A stretch of 64,000 nt of DNA from Phytoseiulus persimilis (GCA_037576195.1 CM075102.1:45938745-46002744); one strand, 5' to 3'; positions 1 to 14,279 are shown, counted from the first letter of the stretch. The notes: a model not told the origin generated them from the letters alone. A program made the numbers and translations.

Positions 1-3000
1 GCAGCCTCCGATCAATTCGGGAGAGCAGTTACGAACTCCCGAGGCAAGCTTCGCGGTTTGTCAGAACTTCCCGGACGAAGATGGACCACAGGAGCAATCT
101 GTTCCGTTCTGAAGATGTCGTCACCGACAGCGATGGCCGCGACGATAGTGCCCTCGCGCTTCCTACTGGGAAGACAATTTCTCGAGGAAAACAATTTGTT
201 GGCGTCCACGCAACCAGAGAGAGGGAGCGGACCAGGAATCCCTCGGATTGACCGTCGAAAAGGCACGCGGACTGCGAGAGGAATCCTCCTCCGGCAGGGA
301 TTGGAATTTCCATAAGTTTTTGGTCTGCGGGGAGGAGGGTTGAAGGCGATTTGCATCATATGGCTCTTTGTCTCGCTTCATACTTTTTCGTTTCCCCGCT
401 CGCTTTCCCTCACCATCGTCTCCGCGAGTTGCTTGACGAACGCTCAATATGGCGAGCGTGCTTCTCGTGCACTGTATGCAAAGCGACGTAAAGCACATTG
501 GCATCACTTTACGACTGGTGTACCCTGACTCCAAGTTGTTCCATGCTATTCTCCTCCCGTGAGTGAGATCTTCAACGTTCCCCCTTCTCGTCCGCGAGAT
601 TCTCGACTCGGGAGGTCTCGGGATGTCGGGAGCGGGAAAACTTCGGACGGGAAGCCTGGGATGACTTTCAAGGGAGGAGAAGCACGGGGAGGTTTGTGAG
701 AGGGGAAGAGGAGTACTGCTGCGAGGCGGGGAGGAAATACTCCCCGGTTGCCCCTGACTTCATGGAATGTGGACCTGTTTCAGTCTCCGATGGCGACCCA
801 GAACGTGGTTTGTTAGGGCTTCCCGACCGGCGCGGGCCTGCCTGGTCGCTCGCTTTCTCGTTCGCTTCCGTGATGGTAGTGGTGGTGCAGAAAAGAAAAC
901 GAGACGAGGATGGCGTATTGCATCACGTCTCAATGGCCTTCTTCAAGAGGAGCCGGGGCAACCGCCTTGGCTCAACAAAGAACTCTTCTGCGCACTTCGA
1001 ACAAGAGCGGAGAACTGTTGGGAGGCTACGCCGACGGCTTGTTCCTTCACGTTGGTTCGTCTTCAACAGAACGGGAGTAGCGATCGTCGTCGTGGTCCGC
1101 CGTGTTGAAACGCTGTCGACCAAACGAGGCGAGAGGAGATCGTATTTATTTAGACGGTGTCGTCGTTGGAATTCCTAGTCATGGCGGAACCATCCTCGAC
1201 GTTGTCGGGGGACGGCGGGGACAGAGCTGTGATTTCCCCCATCCTCATTCCTAACGGACTGCAAAAGGGAAACTCTTGTTCCGGTGTTTTCCGCTGTTCG
1301 ATTCAGCGGGAGATTACCATCGTTGGCTGAGACAGTGGAGTTCCATTCTGTGGTGGGATGAAGAGCGGGAAGCCCGCAGCGGCTGCCGGGCCCGAACTCG
1401 ACGCCCGGTCTTCCGAAAGCTCCGCGCTTGCAACCGCCGCCCGACGGACGTCAGGACGGTTTGCAGCGTAATGACGTCATCTCGGAGGCATTACGTTGCC
1501 GGAAGTGGGGAGAGCAGACGACGAGGGAGCCGAAAAGACACTTCCTCTGAAGCCTCGAGGGCGAAGAAATACCGTCGATGAACATCCTAGTCAAACATCG
1601 AACCTTATTTTGTTCGGAACTCATCAGCTCCTCGTGCTCGAATATGAAGCCGCGAGTCGGACAAGACTCTGAGACTATGTACTGGGTCGGAGGAAATGAA
1701 TCGAAGGAAACCAAGGACTCTGTGTAAGTGCGATCTGAAGTCGCGTGAGGAGTAGTGGAGCGCGGCGCAGCATTCAACCCTCCAAATTATTATCGCTGGG
1801 TCATTCGACGGTGGATAATTACGAAATGATCAAAATAATGGCACCAACTGTGCGGATTATTGATAGAGCGGACCCTGTGGCGCATGGTGTCGCTCACCGA
1901 GAGAGTACCGTATAATTGGGAACCATACAGATGCGAGTGTCGGCCAACCGTAAATAATATCATGAATACGGCGTCTCGCAACCATCCATTTCGGGGGATA
2001 ATGACCTCTGCTCGCTGATATATGAGTTGGTTCAAAGTGTTTCATTCACGTAATTGTTGACCGGATCGTCCCGACCGCTGGAAGAATGCAGGGAATCCTT
2101 GAGTGAGAACTGCGACCGTTGGACCCGTCGAGCCCTGGGTCCGGAAGTTGGAACCGTGACTGCTCGGCTTCTTCTAGTGAGATCGGTCGACATCAGAAGC
2201 AACGATTGGACTCTCCGTGCCACTCGGAAAAAAAAGCACAAATGAAAGAGCCGCGATTGACATCGGAGCGAACTCGTTGCATGCTCCGCTCTGCTTTCCA
2301 CGGCGATGAATTAACACGAAAAGTGCATTAAGAACATACAAACACGTCGCTGTGCAGAGTGACATAATGACTGACAGAGGCCTTTCCGATTCGGAGATCA
2401 GATCGACCGTCCCGCGAGCTAGGGGCTAGCGCCCGGGTTCGGATCTCGGAGTTCAAAGCCAGAGTTTACGATTCTCAACGAGGCGGGTCTGATTTCGCAG
2501 CATCGACAAATGCTTTTAACGCGAAATCTGGACAACGGGAAAACACCTCATGGAATCAGACCGACCCACCGCGGGAGACCCGGGAGCCGGGAGAGTTCGG
2601 AAGTGAGTCGCGAATTCCCCGAAGAGCTTTGCGTCATTCTCATACTCTCATACCTGTAACTGGCTTGATGTTCGTGGCAGGCGGACCGGCGGAGGGGCTC
2701 GCAGTGAGTGGACGATGTGGACTCATGTGGTAAGGGCGTTCTGCCTGCTACAAGTCCATTCCCTCAGTCTCCTGAGAGCTGTCACGATGACGCTGTGAAA
2801 ATGGACTATCTCATCTCTACCCTTCCGGTGCCGGAACCCGCCGTCGCTGTCCGCCGTGGAGCCCGGAGAGGGATCCGGCGGGGAGCGGGGCAGCACAAGT
2901 GCGTTCGCAACAGCACAATTCTTTCCTCGGCGCGGAATGCTTCCACTCAACTGGATCTTCATACATCGGAAAATTGGATTGTCGCGCTTGTGGAAGCGGG

Positions 3001-6000
3001 TCCGTGTGGAAAGCCGTTTATTGCGACCCGGTGTTATGGTTATGGTAGATCATTGATCCGGTTACGACCTGTTTCGTATGAACATCGCATCTACCTGAGG
3101 CACTTCGATCGAACCGCCTGCGCGTGTGTCTGATTGCCTTGTGTCGACTTTAATAATGAGCGTCGTTCTCCTGGAAGCGTGAGGCGACAAAAAACGTGGA
3201 TCGAAATGCACGAGAACCGAGTCAGAAACGGAGAGAAAAATCCATCAACTTGCGCTCGGAACGACCGGGATCCGGGAATCCGACAGGTTTCGAGTACAAA
3301 AAGCTGTGTTGAGGCCCTCGTTGGTGTCAGAGTCAAATCAATAGAGCTCTGAGCGGAATCCAGGTCGCCAGACAGACACTGCGCGACAGCAGACCTCTTC
3401 TCACGTCCAAAACGTTCCGAATCGTCATCACCGTCGACACAACAACAGTTGCTCTTGCGCCGAACGACCGGGTGTCATCGGCAGAAACGAGCCGGCGGGA
3501 GCTGGGCCTCGGGGTATCGACGCGTCTTTTGAGTTAACTCGCAAGCTCACCCGTCACTTTGTTCCCCCTTTGCACGCAAGCACAGTTAATAACGCACCCT
3601 CACAAACTCATACTCGCAGGGAAAAATTGGGAGAATGGCGGAGAACACGTGAAACAGTCATCACAGTAGCTGCGCCGTTGTTCAAAACCGGCTCCACTTC
3701 CGAATAACTCTCCATGTTCTCAAGAAGTTCCGTTCTTCGTGAGTCAGGAAGTGAACCAATCCCTCGGAGTGAAAAACTTCCGTTCAATCTCTATGGGAAG
3801 AAAAACGTCGGCAGCTGCTCTGTTGGGCGTCTTCCCGAGCTGCGATCCGGGAAAATTCTGCAGCAGCTAGAGAAGGGAGTACGACTGGATCTGGGGGAGA
3901 GGCACATCCGCATTTCGATGGATCTATCATGCATAGTTGTATGAATGAATTCGTTCCGGTAAGCCTCTATATCGTCCATGAGGTTCCGCCTCAAAGTCCC
4001 GGAAACTTTCGGGAAGCCAGTCTTTTCATGAGAAGCGACCGCTCATCTCCTCGTCATTCCCTACAAACGACTCGAGACTTTTTTCTCGGCTGCCATCCCA
4101 ATAGGGATTACTTAGAGAACTGACGGAATGAACGTGCGCGGAATCGTTAAGCGGGAAAATACGTCGTCTACTTGAAGACGCTGATAACGTTCTCCTCCTA
4201 TGCTGAACGGGGTATCCAATAAGATTCCACTCCTCTGTAAGCACGCTCTCCATAATGTAAGAAACTGTTAGCGTGTGAGTTGATCTCCTGGTTCCTGTTG
4301 ATATGAAAGGACATGCGCCGAGATGTTCCCGTACCAAACGCACAAACCGGGAACTTTGAGTCGGATTCTCCCGTTGGAGCTCCCTGAAATTTTACTCCGA
4401 TCCGATTGTCCGAGCCAACTTACTCGCTGATTCGTTCCAACATCGGAATCGAACAACGCAGCGTCGCGAACGATTCTGGTTGAGAAGCTTCCGAGCCCCG
4501 GGAATCGTCAACAGAACGAAGGAATGCGCAGCGGGGTGACGAGGAGACAAAGTCGGGAGAAAACTTGGAGTGGACTCCGAATATTTTCGGTTCTCCACGG
4601 TCCATTAGTAGAGATGTATGGGCCATCAAGGGAGCTTCAAAGAGTCGTCGGGACATCAAAATCGAGAGGACTGACCAGGTCATAAATATTCAAATATCGG
4701 CGGCCGCTCAGTGAGCCCCGTCCGATGCGGGTCTGCTTACTTGCACTCTCGTCTGCTTCACTGACTGGTGGGGTGTTCTGATGCAGTTTTTATGGCGACT
4801 GAACTTTTCTCTCGCATAAGCGCAAGAGCAAAACCGTTGCTCGTGAGCTCCTCGCTTCAGTCGGCGGGAATGGCGAGCCTGACGGAAAAATCGCTGTCAA
4901 AACATTTCGAACGCTCCCGCGGTACAAATCGGTCCGGAACCTTCTCGCAGGATCGGAGGCTGCATCGTTCATGAAATGAGAACTCCCTCTCCGGGCCGAC
5001 TCCGAAGCCTAGTGCTGCGAACAGTTTTCCGAGTCAGGTGGCGACGCCTTGTCCTTGGGTCGCTCGAAGACGATCCACAGGTCGTTGACACTTCCTGTTT
5101 TGGCACTCACAGCCAAGTGGAGCAAGTCGTGAGATTGGCTGGAAACGTCCGAACGAGGAAAAGGTCATCCGTGTGAGGCTACAAATTGCTCAACAGAGGC
5201 CAACAAGCGAGCCCAGTCCGGGCGAGTGCAGCGACAGAGCGAGCTCCGTGTGTTTCCCGTGGTGTCCATTAACGTCAAGTGTTGCTCCCTTAGACTGCTC
5301 GCTGCTCGCATTCCCTAGTCGAAATGCCAACTACTGCCAAAGCAAAAGGGAGTAATGACTGAACTCTATCTCTCCCTCCCATCGTATCTCTGTCTGTCTC
5401 CGCCTCCCCGCCCGATCCCCTCTCACAGTAGCCGTGCTGTGAACACAGCGAGTCCGATCATCTGTCATTGGTTGGCACTTCTTTCGGCCTCGCAGAGACA
5501 CAGGCAGAAAGTGCTCTCTCAACCGCTTCGTTGGTCCGTGATCGTTGGTCAGTTACCCGCGTACTTTGCACACCATTGCATCCTGTACAGAATGGCGCTA
5601 CAGAGTCCCGAAATTCACGATTGACGGAAATAAACGCTCGGTTCAGGACGAATGTCAGTCGATACAAGAAATTATACGTCCCAGTCGGTCCCGTCGAAAA
5701 TCCCATCGAAAAACTTCATGGGTCTGGACACGGAGGCTTCTGCGAGCCTCGGGGTAAGACGCCGCGGGGGAAATGCGGATTTTAGCACTTTGAACCCATC
5801 GCTTCACAATTTGGACCTCATTGAGCGATCCAATCATGGAGGGAGCGAGAGAGGGTTTAATATCAAGGATGTTCTCATTTTCCATGGTTTTCACCGTGGT
5901 TACTCGCGATGTTCATGGTATTGGCGGCTGAGAAATATCGTCCGGAGGGCGAAACGGTTGATGCTCAATAACTGCTCGAGGCGATGTTCGCTGTAATCTC

Positions 6001-8779
6001 TCCAGCGCGCAATTCTTGCGAGATCGACGCTGGAGAGCAGTTCTAAACAATCGTGGTCGGGAGACAATCTCCGGAAGCCCCGATTGGTACCAGGAGAAAA
6101 AAAATCGGGTGACGAATCTATAATATTCGAAAACGTTTCAAAGCTGGCTGTGGGTAGAAGGGGCGGGTTTCCTTTCTTCGAGTTTTTATGGCGCGACCCC
6201 GATGGCGGCTTGAGAACCTTCGTCGCCCGCGCCTGCTGTCAATCAGCGGCAAGCACGCAGCGTACACCAGGGCTCGCAGCGAACTCGCGAGAACTGGGAT
6301 TTGTTTCCGTATAACAACCCTCTCCCGAATACCTTGTGGCACTGCTCGGTGCAGCGATGGTGCTTCTGGCTGTGAGTTCGTCATCAGTACGGAATCTGTC
6401 CTCAGAATGAGCCCCGTTGCGACGGAGATCATCTCGTTTGCTCAAACTCGTTTCCGGCCGTGATCCATGTCTGCGCATGCAAGAAAGAATGTAGGAGGCG
6501 CCATGCCAGCCTATCGGCAGCTCAGGACTCGTCGATCCATCGAAACATGACTCCTATTCAGTGATAACTCAGTTCTTGGGCCCACCCGTGAACCAGAAGG
6601 ACAACGAGGCTCTCCGGAATAACTAAGAACCACAGAACTTGTCTGTGAAGATCGCAGGCATGAAGGGCTCGTTGAACACGGAGGTTGAGATGAGGAAGGG
6701 CAAACTCAAGACAGCAAGAATGGTAACCCAACACCATGTCGAGCTCCTTCGGGGTCGATGACCAGCAGAGCTTTGTCATCGAGCAATGGCCGTCGTGCAC
6801 ACTGCGTAGCGCGTGGCTGCCTCGTGTTGAGCTGATCATCGAGTGAGGATTCGTCATTTTCGCGGCTCATCTCCGAGTTCTTCACTGAAAGCTGGTACCC
6901 ATCCGGAGATGGTACCCGGACCTTCGAACGGGAACAATGACAAATTCACAGCTGCTGAATCTTCTCTGCTCCGTCAACTGTCCCGATCGTGAGTGCCCTG
7001 GGAGCAAGCAGATCAAACGGCTGGGGACAGCATCGTAGGTCCGGAGACGCGACGCGGCGTCTGAACCCTCGTGGGGGGTCCGAGGACAGAGAGAACGGGT
7101 TCGCTTGCGCCGGGTCGGTCCTTGTGCGCTGTGATAGGCGCCAAATCGCTTTATGACGGGAATACGGATTGAGCTGCGGGTTGCGTTTAAAGTTTGCTCC
7201 CGCGACTTCTGATGACCACTCGCTTCGTTTGCTGTGGGCTTTACAATCCCATGTAGTAAAGCCATTACGAATCGCTACCGGCAGTGTCGCCCGTTGCTTC
7301 GGTCGACGAATTCCCCATTTCAACTCGGTACGGGGCAAACTTTTTCCCCGACCACTAGCGCGTGTTTCATTTACGAAGACTCGACCGTTAGATTGGGATC
7401 CGTTCGCCGCAGGTGACCGCTTCCTGATAGGCTACGAAGGTGTCTCCGAAGAATCAAAGACTGATTCTTCGGGTGTTTGGAGCCGTGACCCCTCCGATCC
7501 TGTGTCTCGGCCTTGCGACAGGTCAAGTAGCTGCGGAGACCAGTCGCTCAAATTCTCAATCCGTGCACATCGATCCAGTCCGACAAAATCTTCGTTTCGA
7601 TGGGTGGAACTCGTTTTCCGGAGTCACCAGGGGATCTTTCGTTGAGGACGAAAGACGCAAAACCTTGCTGAGTTAGCGAGACTTCGACGAAAGCGTCCCC
7701 CCCCCCCTCTCCACCCCTCGTCGAGATCGGCATTCGACTAGGACCGCGGCAATATTTGGTGGAAGAAATCCGTCGGCTTCCCTTGGTCGGGATATCACCA
7801 AGATTCACCTCGGAAAACGCTGATTTCGCTGATGGTGAGCCGAACAGACTGTCGGCATGCTCCGGAACATCAAGCTAACCGCGAACCTCCGCGGTTGGGT
7901 AAACGAGGTCATCTGAATCACAAAGGAATCAACCCAGATCAGGGTGGACGAGGGTGCGAATACAGAACACGTTTTTCCCGAGCAAAGGATGGCGAACTCC
8001 ACATCTGGGCTCCCAAGCTGTGATCCAAAATGATTTGAGGTTAAGAGCTGCTCCGCAGCCGCCAAACTCAGGTATACAACAACGCATTATCATGCTAAGT
8101 GTGTGCTGCGGGAGCAAATTTTGAAATATGCGCGGGGCTTGAAGCTCAATAATTGAAGCCATAACAGGCAGGAGTTCACCGGCAAGAGAGCGTCAGCCAG
8201 CTCTTCCATTGTTCCATCTACTCCGGACAGCCAGGGCTGCCGTTCGTCACCGTCCTGGACAATATCTCGGGAATCGCTTTCCGCGGACAACCGCAACGTC
8301 GGAATCGAGGAAATTTCCGGGGAAGTTCCCCGAAAAGCAGACGAAATAGTGATCCTTGTCATGCCGGAATTATTTTGAATTCGTGCGTTTTCCGAGGATA
8401 GATTCGAAGACGATGAAGCAGGCCGCGCGAAGAAACACTAGGCCGAGTTTCCTCCGGGATGTGTCTCCCGAGGACGATTTCAGCCCCCGGCCTGATCTGA
8501 TGTTAATCAGAGATATTAATCGAGACACGAAGTTCGAAAATGATCGACGCAAAAAATCGCCGCTGTGTCACTCGTGCCCCGAGGAATAATTCAAGTCGGA
8601 GGAACGGGAGCGGCTCTCCGAGCAAATGGACCGAACGTCCAACAATGATGTGATTAAGCGACTCCTCGTTCGATGGAAGTCGCTCGATTCAAAAATGAGG
8701 TTACCACTCGACGGACTGAACGCAACATTGGTCGAAGCCGCGCGCTCGAGGGACGGAGGGCCAGGACCAGTGGCCGACT
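1..8779. other. Region without a supported gene
   Basis: Many overlapping open frames of 60 to 160 codons occur on both strands, but I could not tie any to a splice-consistent model, a signal peptide or a known domain. An 11-base C tract lies at 7697-7707. A minus-strand frame near 12-210 and plus-strand frames near 696-1178 read as protein-like but have no other support. This may be intergenic or intronic sequence, or may hold short exons that I missed. Confidence 0.4.
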
Positions 8780-9373
8780 CTACGGATGACCGATCACGAC
8801 GCGTTGTTTTAAATTCCCGTCGACCAGACGGTTCACAGGTGAAGCCTGAATCGACCGATGGGCTTCATCGGTCTCTCCGTGGGAGCCAGCGAGCGGGAAC
8901 GCCGGGAGGTGTGACGCGTCCGTCCGCGTCGCCTGCGCAAGGACACGGGCTCCAATGAGAACCAGGAACGCCAGAACCCCGAGAATCGGAAAGTTCCGCT
9001 TACGAATGCTCCGTGAAATCGTCTTTAGGTCTGCTGCCTCGTCTTGCAGTGAATCTGTGTGGGGCTGTTTCGTTGGTGCGCTGGATTGCTGAATGGCTGA
9101 CGGGGGAGCGGGCGGGCGGAGTACCTTGCTTCCCCAGAGGAACGACTGTGTGTTTCGCACGATAAGCAGCCGGTTGCGCCGCGCTCGCCAGTGCGAGATG
9201 GCGAGCACTCATGGAATGAGAGATTATTTCCACGGTCCAGTTAGTGAATCCTCGAGCCTCCATCGACGCAAGCAGTCGATACTGGCTCTCATCGAATTCA
9301 ATCAGCCGAACTCGCTCTCTGAACCGCCTGCTCTCCCCGAGCCCGTTCCGGACGCAACACGCAACCGCACGGG
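8780..9373 (-). CDS. Candidate two-exon membrane or secreted protein
   Basis: I do not recognise the protein. The upstream exon spans 9125-9373. It follows a good acceptor (pyrimidine-rich, ending CTGCAG) and ends CAAG before a GTACTC donor. An 82-base intron leads to a second exon starting at 9042. Both junctions are phase 1, so the frame stays open. The second exon encodes a hydrophobic stretch, NFPILGVLAFLVLIGARVLA, preceded by basic residues (IRKR). It could be a membrane anchor or an internal signal sequence. It continues to a stop at 8780. The first exon holds a possible N-glycosylation site (NWT). An earlier exon must exist because the upstream acceptor is not at a start codon; one option ends near 9620 at a GTGAAG donor. 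The model rests on splice grammar only. Confidence 0.33.
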
Positions 9374-12300
9374 CTGCAGAAACCGGGACTCCGTGCAACC
9401 TTTGAACGTCGCGACCTCTCTCCGGCGCCATAGCTCCGTGTTCCGAAAACTCAGCCTGGCCCACCATTCCCGGAGAGCTCGAACCGCCAAACAAGTTTTG
9501 AATTCCTCCGCGGACATCTCGATCGACAACGGTTGCGTCATTCTCGGTTTCGGGCTCGGCACTTCGGGGAGAATTCTGCTCTTCTGCTCGCTCTGCGACG
9601 CTTCACCTGAAACGCATCTGAAACGCTTCGCGTCACGGGCTGCCAACGGATTCTGGGTCGGATGGTTCCACAGGGAAGCATTGTTCCAATAGATACAACA
9701 TCGCTATTGATTGCTGTGACCTCCGGCTACGAAACAGGCATGCAATGTTTGAAAGAATGATGTTGCTCGATTGGCCTGGGGAGCCGGGAAGCCCGGGTGG
9801 CCCCTGTGGGAGTTCGGACGTGCCGGGTATTCTATTAGCAATTTCCACAATCACCCGAAGTCTCCAAACATCGCTAATAAAAACACTTGACTCTCCTTGA
9901 ATTCGCGCGCTCGTTCCCGCCTATCTCCGCGTTCCTTGTTGTCCTCGCCCACTGAGCTACGTCAATGCGGTTCTGAAAGGATCCTGGTACTTGGTTTCCG
10001 TTGCTCCCGGTACCAGGAGTGGAAGTCCCAGCTTCTGAAATGGAAAAGGCCGGCGCAAACCGGTCCGGTGGTAGCTCGCACCCGGGCTCAGGACCGCACG
10101 AACGACAGACTAGGTGAGCGAGAGTTCGTTAGCTACAAATTCTCACTTTACATTCTCATGCAGATATCTCGCATCGTCGTTAAGTTCCTCTCCAGCGGGC
10201 GCTGGGCCGCGCGATCGAGCGACCAGGGGAACCAAGGGCAGCAACGGAATGTCTTCAGAACCCACGAGATTGGGACACACAGTCCGCGGCCGGGCGCTTT
10301 TCTCGTTAATTGTCAGCAATTATTCTCCCGAAGGGAAACAGCGCGAGCTCACGGTACGGCAAGGAGGAAGAAAATAATTGCCGCGACGCCGAGGGCCGAT
10401 CCGACAGCGTGACAGTTCCAATTGACGTGGTAGATTTTTCCGCAACAGCCCTGAGATCGTTCCCGATTCGGAGTTCCGTCGGTGTCAGGTGGGGCCCGGC
10501 TCTCGAATCAGGATGGTTTCGGGGGGTTCCTCTTGCAAACGAGAGGAATTCTCCAGCGCCGACGAGGCTTTTGCTCCTGAGCGGCAGGAGACGCGCGTCG
10601 ATTCGCGAACGCTCGCCGGGGGGCTGAGAAAATGATTTGTTGCCTCCAGTACGAAATGGCTCACACTCAGCACGACCAACGAGAGGGGGGGGAGGCAGAA
10701 ATGCATTCCTCTCGACAGTGTTCGGTGAGTCATTGAAGCCACTCGAAAATGAGATCCTCGTTCTTGGCACGGGCCTCGTCTGGCACCTCCCGGTCTGCGA
10801 TCGATTCCGTAACGTCACCAATCAGCAACTATCAGAGCGGAGGGAGGGCGATTAACCGTCTCGGAGCGCTATCGAGAAACTTCAAAGGAATGCCGAGCCC
10901 CTCTCACGAAATTGAAACGTCGCAAATAACTCGAAGTTCTCTTTCGTTTGGCGCGATGCACAAACTCCTCGATGCGAGGCGACTCCTCCATCGCTTGACG
11001 TACCTGAGTGTGTGTCCCCGAGCAATCCTCCGATGGAATGTGTGCATGTGCCCGCCTGATAAGGAATGCAAAGCTGCTCGTGCTGGACGGGGATTATTTT
11101 TCGAATGATGGAATCGAATGCCAGATCAGATGCGCGATACTTTCCACCGGAAGCTGTTTCAGAGACGCAATGACTCACTCCGGCTGCTGCTCGGCGGCAG
11201 CAGATTAGCGAGGAAAAGAACGGGGGAAAAAAACGGAGAAGGGAACACTTGTGGCAACGGCTTCGAACAGGATCGTTTGCATCGGTTACGCGCTCGCAGT
11301 CCTCGTCAGTCGTTGAGGCGTCCAAAGATGATGCTTTCGCTTGATTGATACTGACGTCGTTATGATGAGACAGCTCCTGTGAAACGGGGTCTGGTTTGTG
11401 TCCATCGTTTCACGGCTCAAACACCCACCTCGTCGTGAGCGTCATTCGAGGCCAGATACGATTTTCGTCCATCTGGAGTTCTGATACGCGCGTCCGAGTT
11501 TGTCAGTGCTCTCCGAGAGAGCCATGATTCCCGCTCCCTCCGGGCCCCTGCCGGAAAGGAACTCGGGGGTTCTTGTCACTAGAGCCAAGGCCCCTCGAAA
11601 CTCGGCCTGAAGTCTTAAATCTCGCTGAGCAAGATCGGAGATCAAGCGATCCCTCCGTTCCGCCGCACAGATTTGTAAGCACGTCCTGTGCTGTTGATCA
11701 GGAGCCCAAATCTTGTGGGGTGTGCGCATCACGGGCGTGCATATCTGTAAGTCGCCACGCGACTTGTGTTATCCGACTTGGCGGACTGACAGGCGGCGAG
11801 CCTTATACGCGGGGGCGTTGAATTTGTCCAATGGTGGTTGATGATAACAAAAAAACGCAAGAACGTGCTCGGGGTACAGGATGCGACTGCGAGTCGGCGT
11901 AATGGCAAACTTTCAAAATGACCATCTTCGGCAAGATACCTCTGCTTCCTCGGGCGTGGACACCGTCGGAGTAGATCTTGAAACGCCGGGGATTCTGGAG
12001 CTTTCTCTTCGCGGTTAACACCGAGGCGGCTATCGCTGCGGTCGTTGCAAGCACTCCTCAAGAACTAAATTAAGATTGACATCCGGGTAGCTCGAGAGGG
12101 AACAGCGAGACAGAGTATATTGTTCGAATCCATCTTGGTCGTCCATGTGTCGACTTCGAGATTCGAAATCCGCGAGTCCCGCATAGCTCTCGAGACAAGA
12201 GGCTCTCCCTGCTCATGGCTGAGAGTGAGAACGACGGGAGTTCCCGATCCCGGTCCGTCATGTCCAGGTAACTCGATCATCGGTGGGAGTTACCGGAACC

Positions 12301-12886
12301 AGACAGAATTAATCCGAGGCTGCTCTACTGATGTCACCTGTCCCACTCTCAGCGCCAATGAAGAAGAGTGGCGAAAGAGAAGAATGGTCGAGCGGAGCTA
12401 ACGACAGCGACGTTCATGCACTGGGCTGGAGTGAGTCATACTTGAGATGACTTCGATTTTCACGAATGATTTACTACGAGGAGAAGAAAAGGAGGGCGAA
12501 CGAGGGAATTCGTGAGAGGGAGCGAGGGGCAGAAGGACCAGGAACGAAAGCGGTGGGGAGCAATCGAACGAGGACCACCCGCGCGATTGGGGAGGGGGAG
12601 TTCTTTCTTTGACGCAGCGGGGAGTATGCGGGAACACGTCCACCTAAAGGAGGCTCCAGGGCATCATTTGCTTTAGAATCATCAACCCCCATGGCAGCCT
12701 GTGAAGGGAATGCTGATTTCAGCGTATCGACCCACATTCCAGCAAGCAACTGGCTCGAACTCCTTCCTAGACATCGTACAAAGTCAAACGGTAGACTCTT
12801 GGTTTGGCGGGGTGGTAGATGGTGGGTGGTGGTTTGTCGGTGCGTCAGTCTCCACTTCGCCCCGGTGGCTGTCTGGCTCGCTCGCC

Positions 12887-12912
12887 CGGTCGGTCGGTCG
12901 GACGGACGGACG
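12887..12912. repeat. CGGT/CGGA tetranucleotide repeat
   Basis: Three to four CGGT units run straight into GACG units. Similar short CGGT or ACCG runs recur at 13380-13393, 24936-24953, 43621-43633 and 45939-45957, so this motif is a favoured microsatellite in this genome. Confidence 0.85.
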
Positions 12913-13032
12913 AATGAAAGGGTTCGTCCACGATGCCGAGCGACTTGCCATCGGCTGGCCTGGTATTGCTCTGCGAGCTCACTGGACCAAAGAACCTTGA
13001 CACGCGTTACTTGAATGTGTTTCCCTCTTCAT

Positions 13033-13048
13033 GAACGAACGAACGAAC
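13033..13048. repeat. GAAC tetranucleotide repeat, four units
   Basis: Four perfect GAAC units, lying between the two CGGT-type repeats of this neighbourhood. Confidence 0.85.
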
Positions 13049-13976
13049 TTCCTTCCGTCGATCCGCACATCAACCCTTGAGACAGAGTTTTCTTGCTGCC
13101 GAAACCTCCCCTCGGCGAAGCTCGCCTCCTTTGGGGGCTAGACGGCCCTCAGGAAGCCTTGTGGGACACAGCAGAACCGCGTGTGCAAATATGGCGGAGT
13201 CTCAAGGAACAGTGACAAGCTATGCCACGTTGAAATGGCTTAGTGCGCTGCTGGCAGGGCTTATGGCATCCGTTTCGGAATGTGATAATCGCAGATAATC
13301 TTCTAAATGTATTCACCCGAGGCGAGCATGAGAGACCACACGTCTTCTGTGTGTGTGTTGAGTGAGCGGTTCTGTGAGCCGGTCGGTCGGTTGGTGAGGG
13401 TATGCACGCAGCCAGCGAGGAGGAGCGGGTGGGCACGCAGCAAAGCCGCATTAGATGTAGCCAAAGTACATCTGTCCTGCACGGAGGTAATACTACGATA
13501 TATGTCCGGCGACTTATTACGACGTCAGTTATCCATCCACTCAGTTCAAAGCGATGCAACAGCGTGGCTTACACAAGCGAGCGTCCCCAGTGTATCACCG
13601 TCGAGTGAGGCTCTGAGAAAACAACTGCGGGGTCCGAATCGATTGAGCTCTCCGCCACAATTTGTCGACAGTTGCCGCTCCGCAGGAAGACACCTGAAAG
13701 TATTCGACCACAATCACATAGGAATCGAGATGAAACGGTTTTATATGGGCCGGGAACCTTCCCTGGGACCCGAGAGCGGGAGCGTGGTTTCGATCCGGCG
13801 GCGGAAGGAGACAGATCTGCGGTAGAGTTGGCTGGGGCAGCCGGTGAATCCTGATCGATATATCCATGGAGGCAAGAGTGCAGCGGCACCGGGGGCCGCA
13901 GCAGTGGCAGCCGGCCATCACTTCTGTTTCTTTCGGCTCCCGTTCCGTTACCGGGTCCGGGGCCCTCCGAGCTTAC

Positions 13977-14279
13977 CATAGTAACGAAATCCACTCGCCG
14001 AAAAGAACGACATCTTCTCCCAAAGCTGCTGCTGTCGCTACCGCTGCCAAACAGGAGACCGAAGAATTCCCAAACTTCCGTGCACCGTGAATACTGAACA
14101 CTCCTTGGAAAGAGTGAAAAGGGCCCGGGCGGAGGAGGTCCGCTATTCATGGCGGAGTTATTGTCGTTCGCCCTGAGGGAACGTTCGTGACGGAGGAGCT
14201 GTTGAGCCTCCAGGGTCGAAGATATCTCACTTTGTTGACTCGCTTGTCCATTTAAACGCAGCTCCACAATTTTGTTGAC
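13977..14279 (-). CDS. Candidate internal exon, function unknown
   Basis: This stretch of 101 codons follows an acceptor (CTGAGACAG) and ends at ACTATG before a strong GTAAGC donor. It is open throughout, with phase 0 at both ends. The first third is polar and could form a coiled coil (around VNKIVELRLNGQ and STLEAQQLLRHERS). A short proline run (GPPPPGP) follows, then a serine-rich part. The flanking exons were not found and I recognise no domain. Support comes from the strong donor and the polarity of the first half. The opposite strand also has an open frame here, so the direction is not certain. Confidence 0.3.

Larger units (their letters stand above)
9374..13976. other. Region without a supported gene
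   Basis: On the minus strand at about 9790-9822, just after an acceptor-like CCCACAG, there are four Gly-X-Y triplets with proline in most Y positions. They could be a sliver of a collagen-like exon, but no donor closes it neatly. Tetranucleotide repeats lie at 12887-12912, 13033-13048 and 13380-13393. Open frames at 10306-10821, 10882-11325 and 12691-13014 have no further support. Confidence 0.35.

Noticed and set aside
12110-12150. GTTCGAATCC resembling a tRNA B box
   Set aside because: The flanking bases do not form a T stem and there is no A box or acceptor stem at the right distance.
13569-13976. Continuation of the minus-strand frame past the 13977 donor
   Set aside because: Codon regularity drops after the strong GTAAGC donor, so the frame beyond it is taken as intron.
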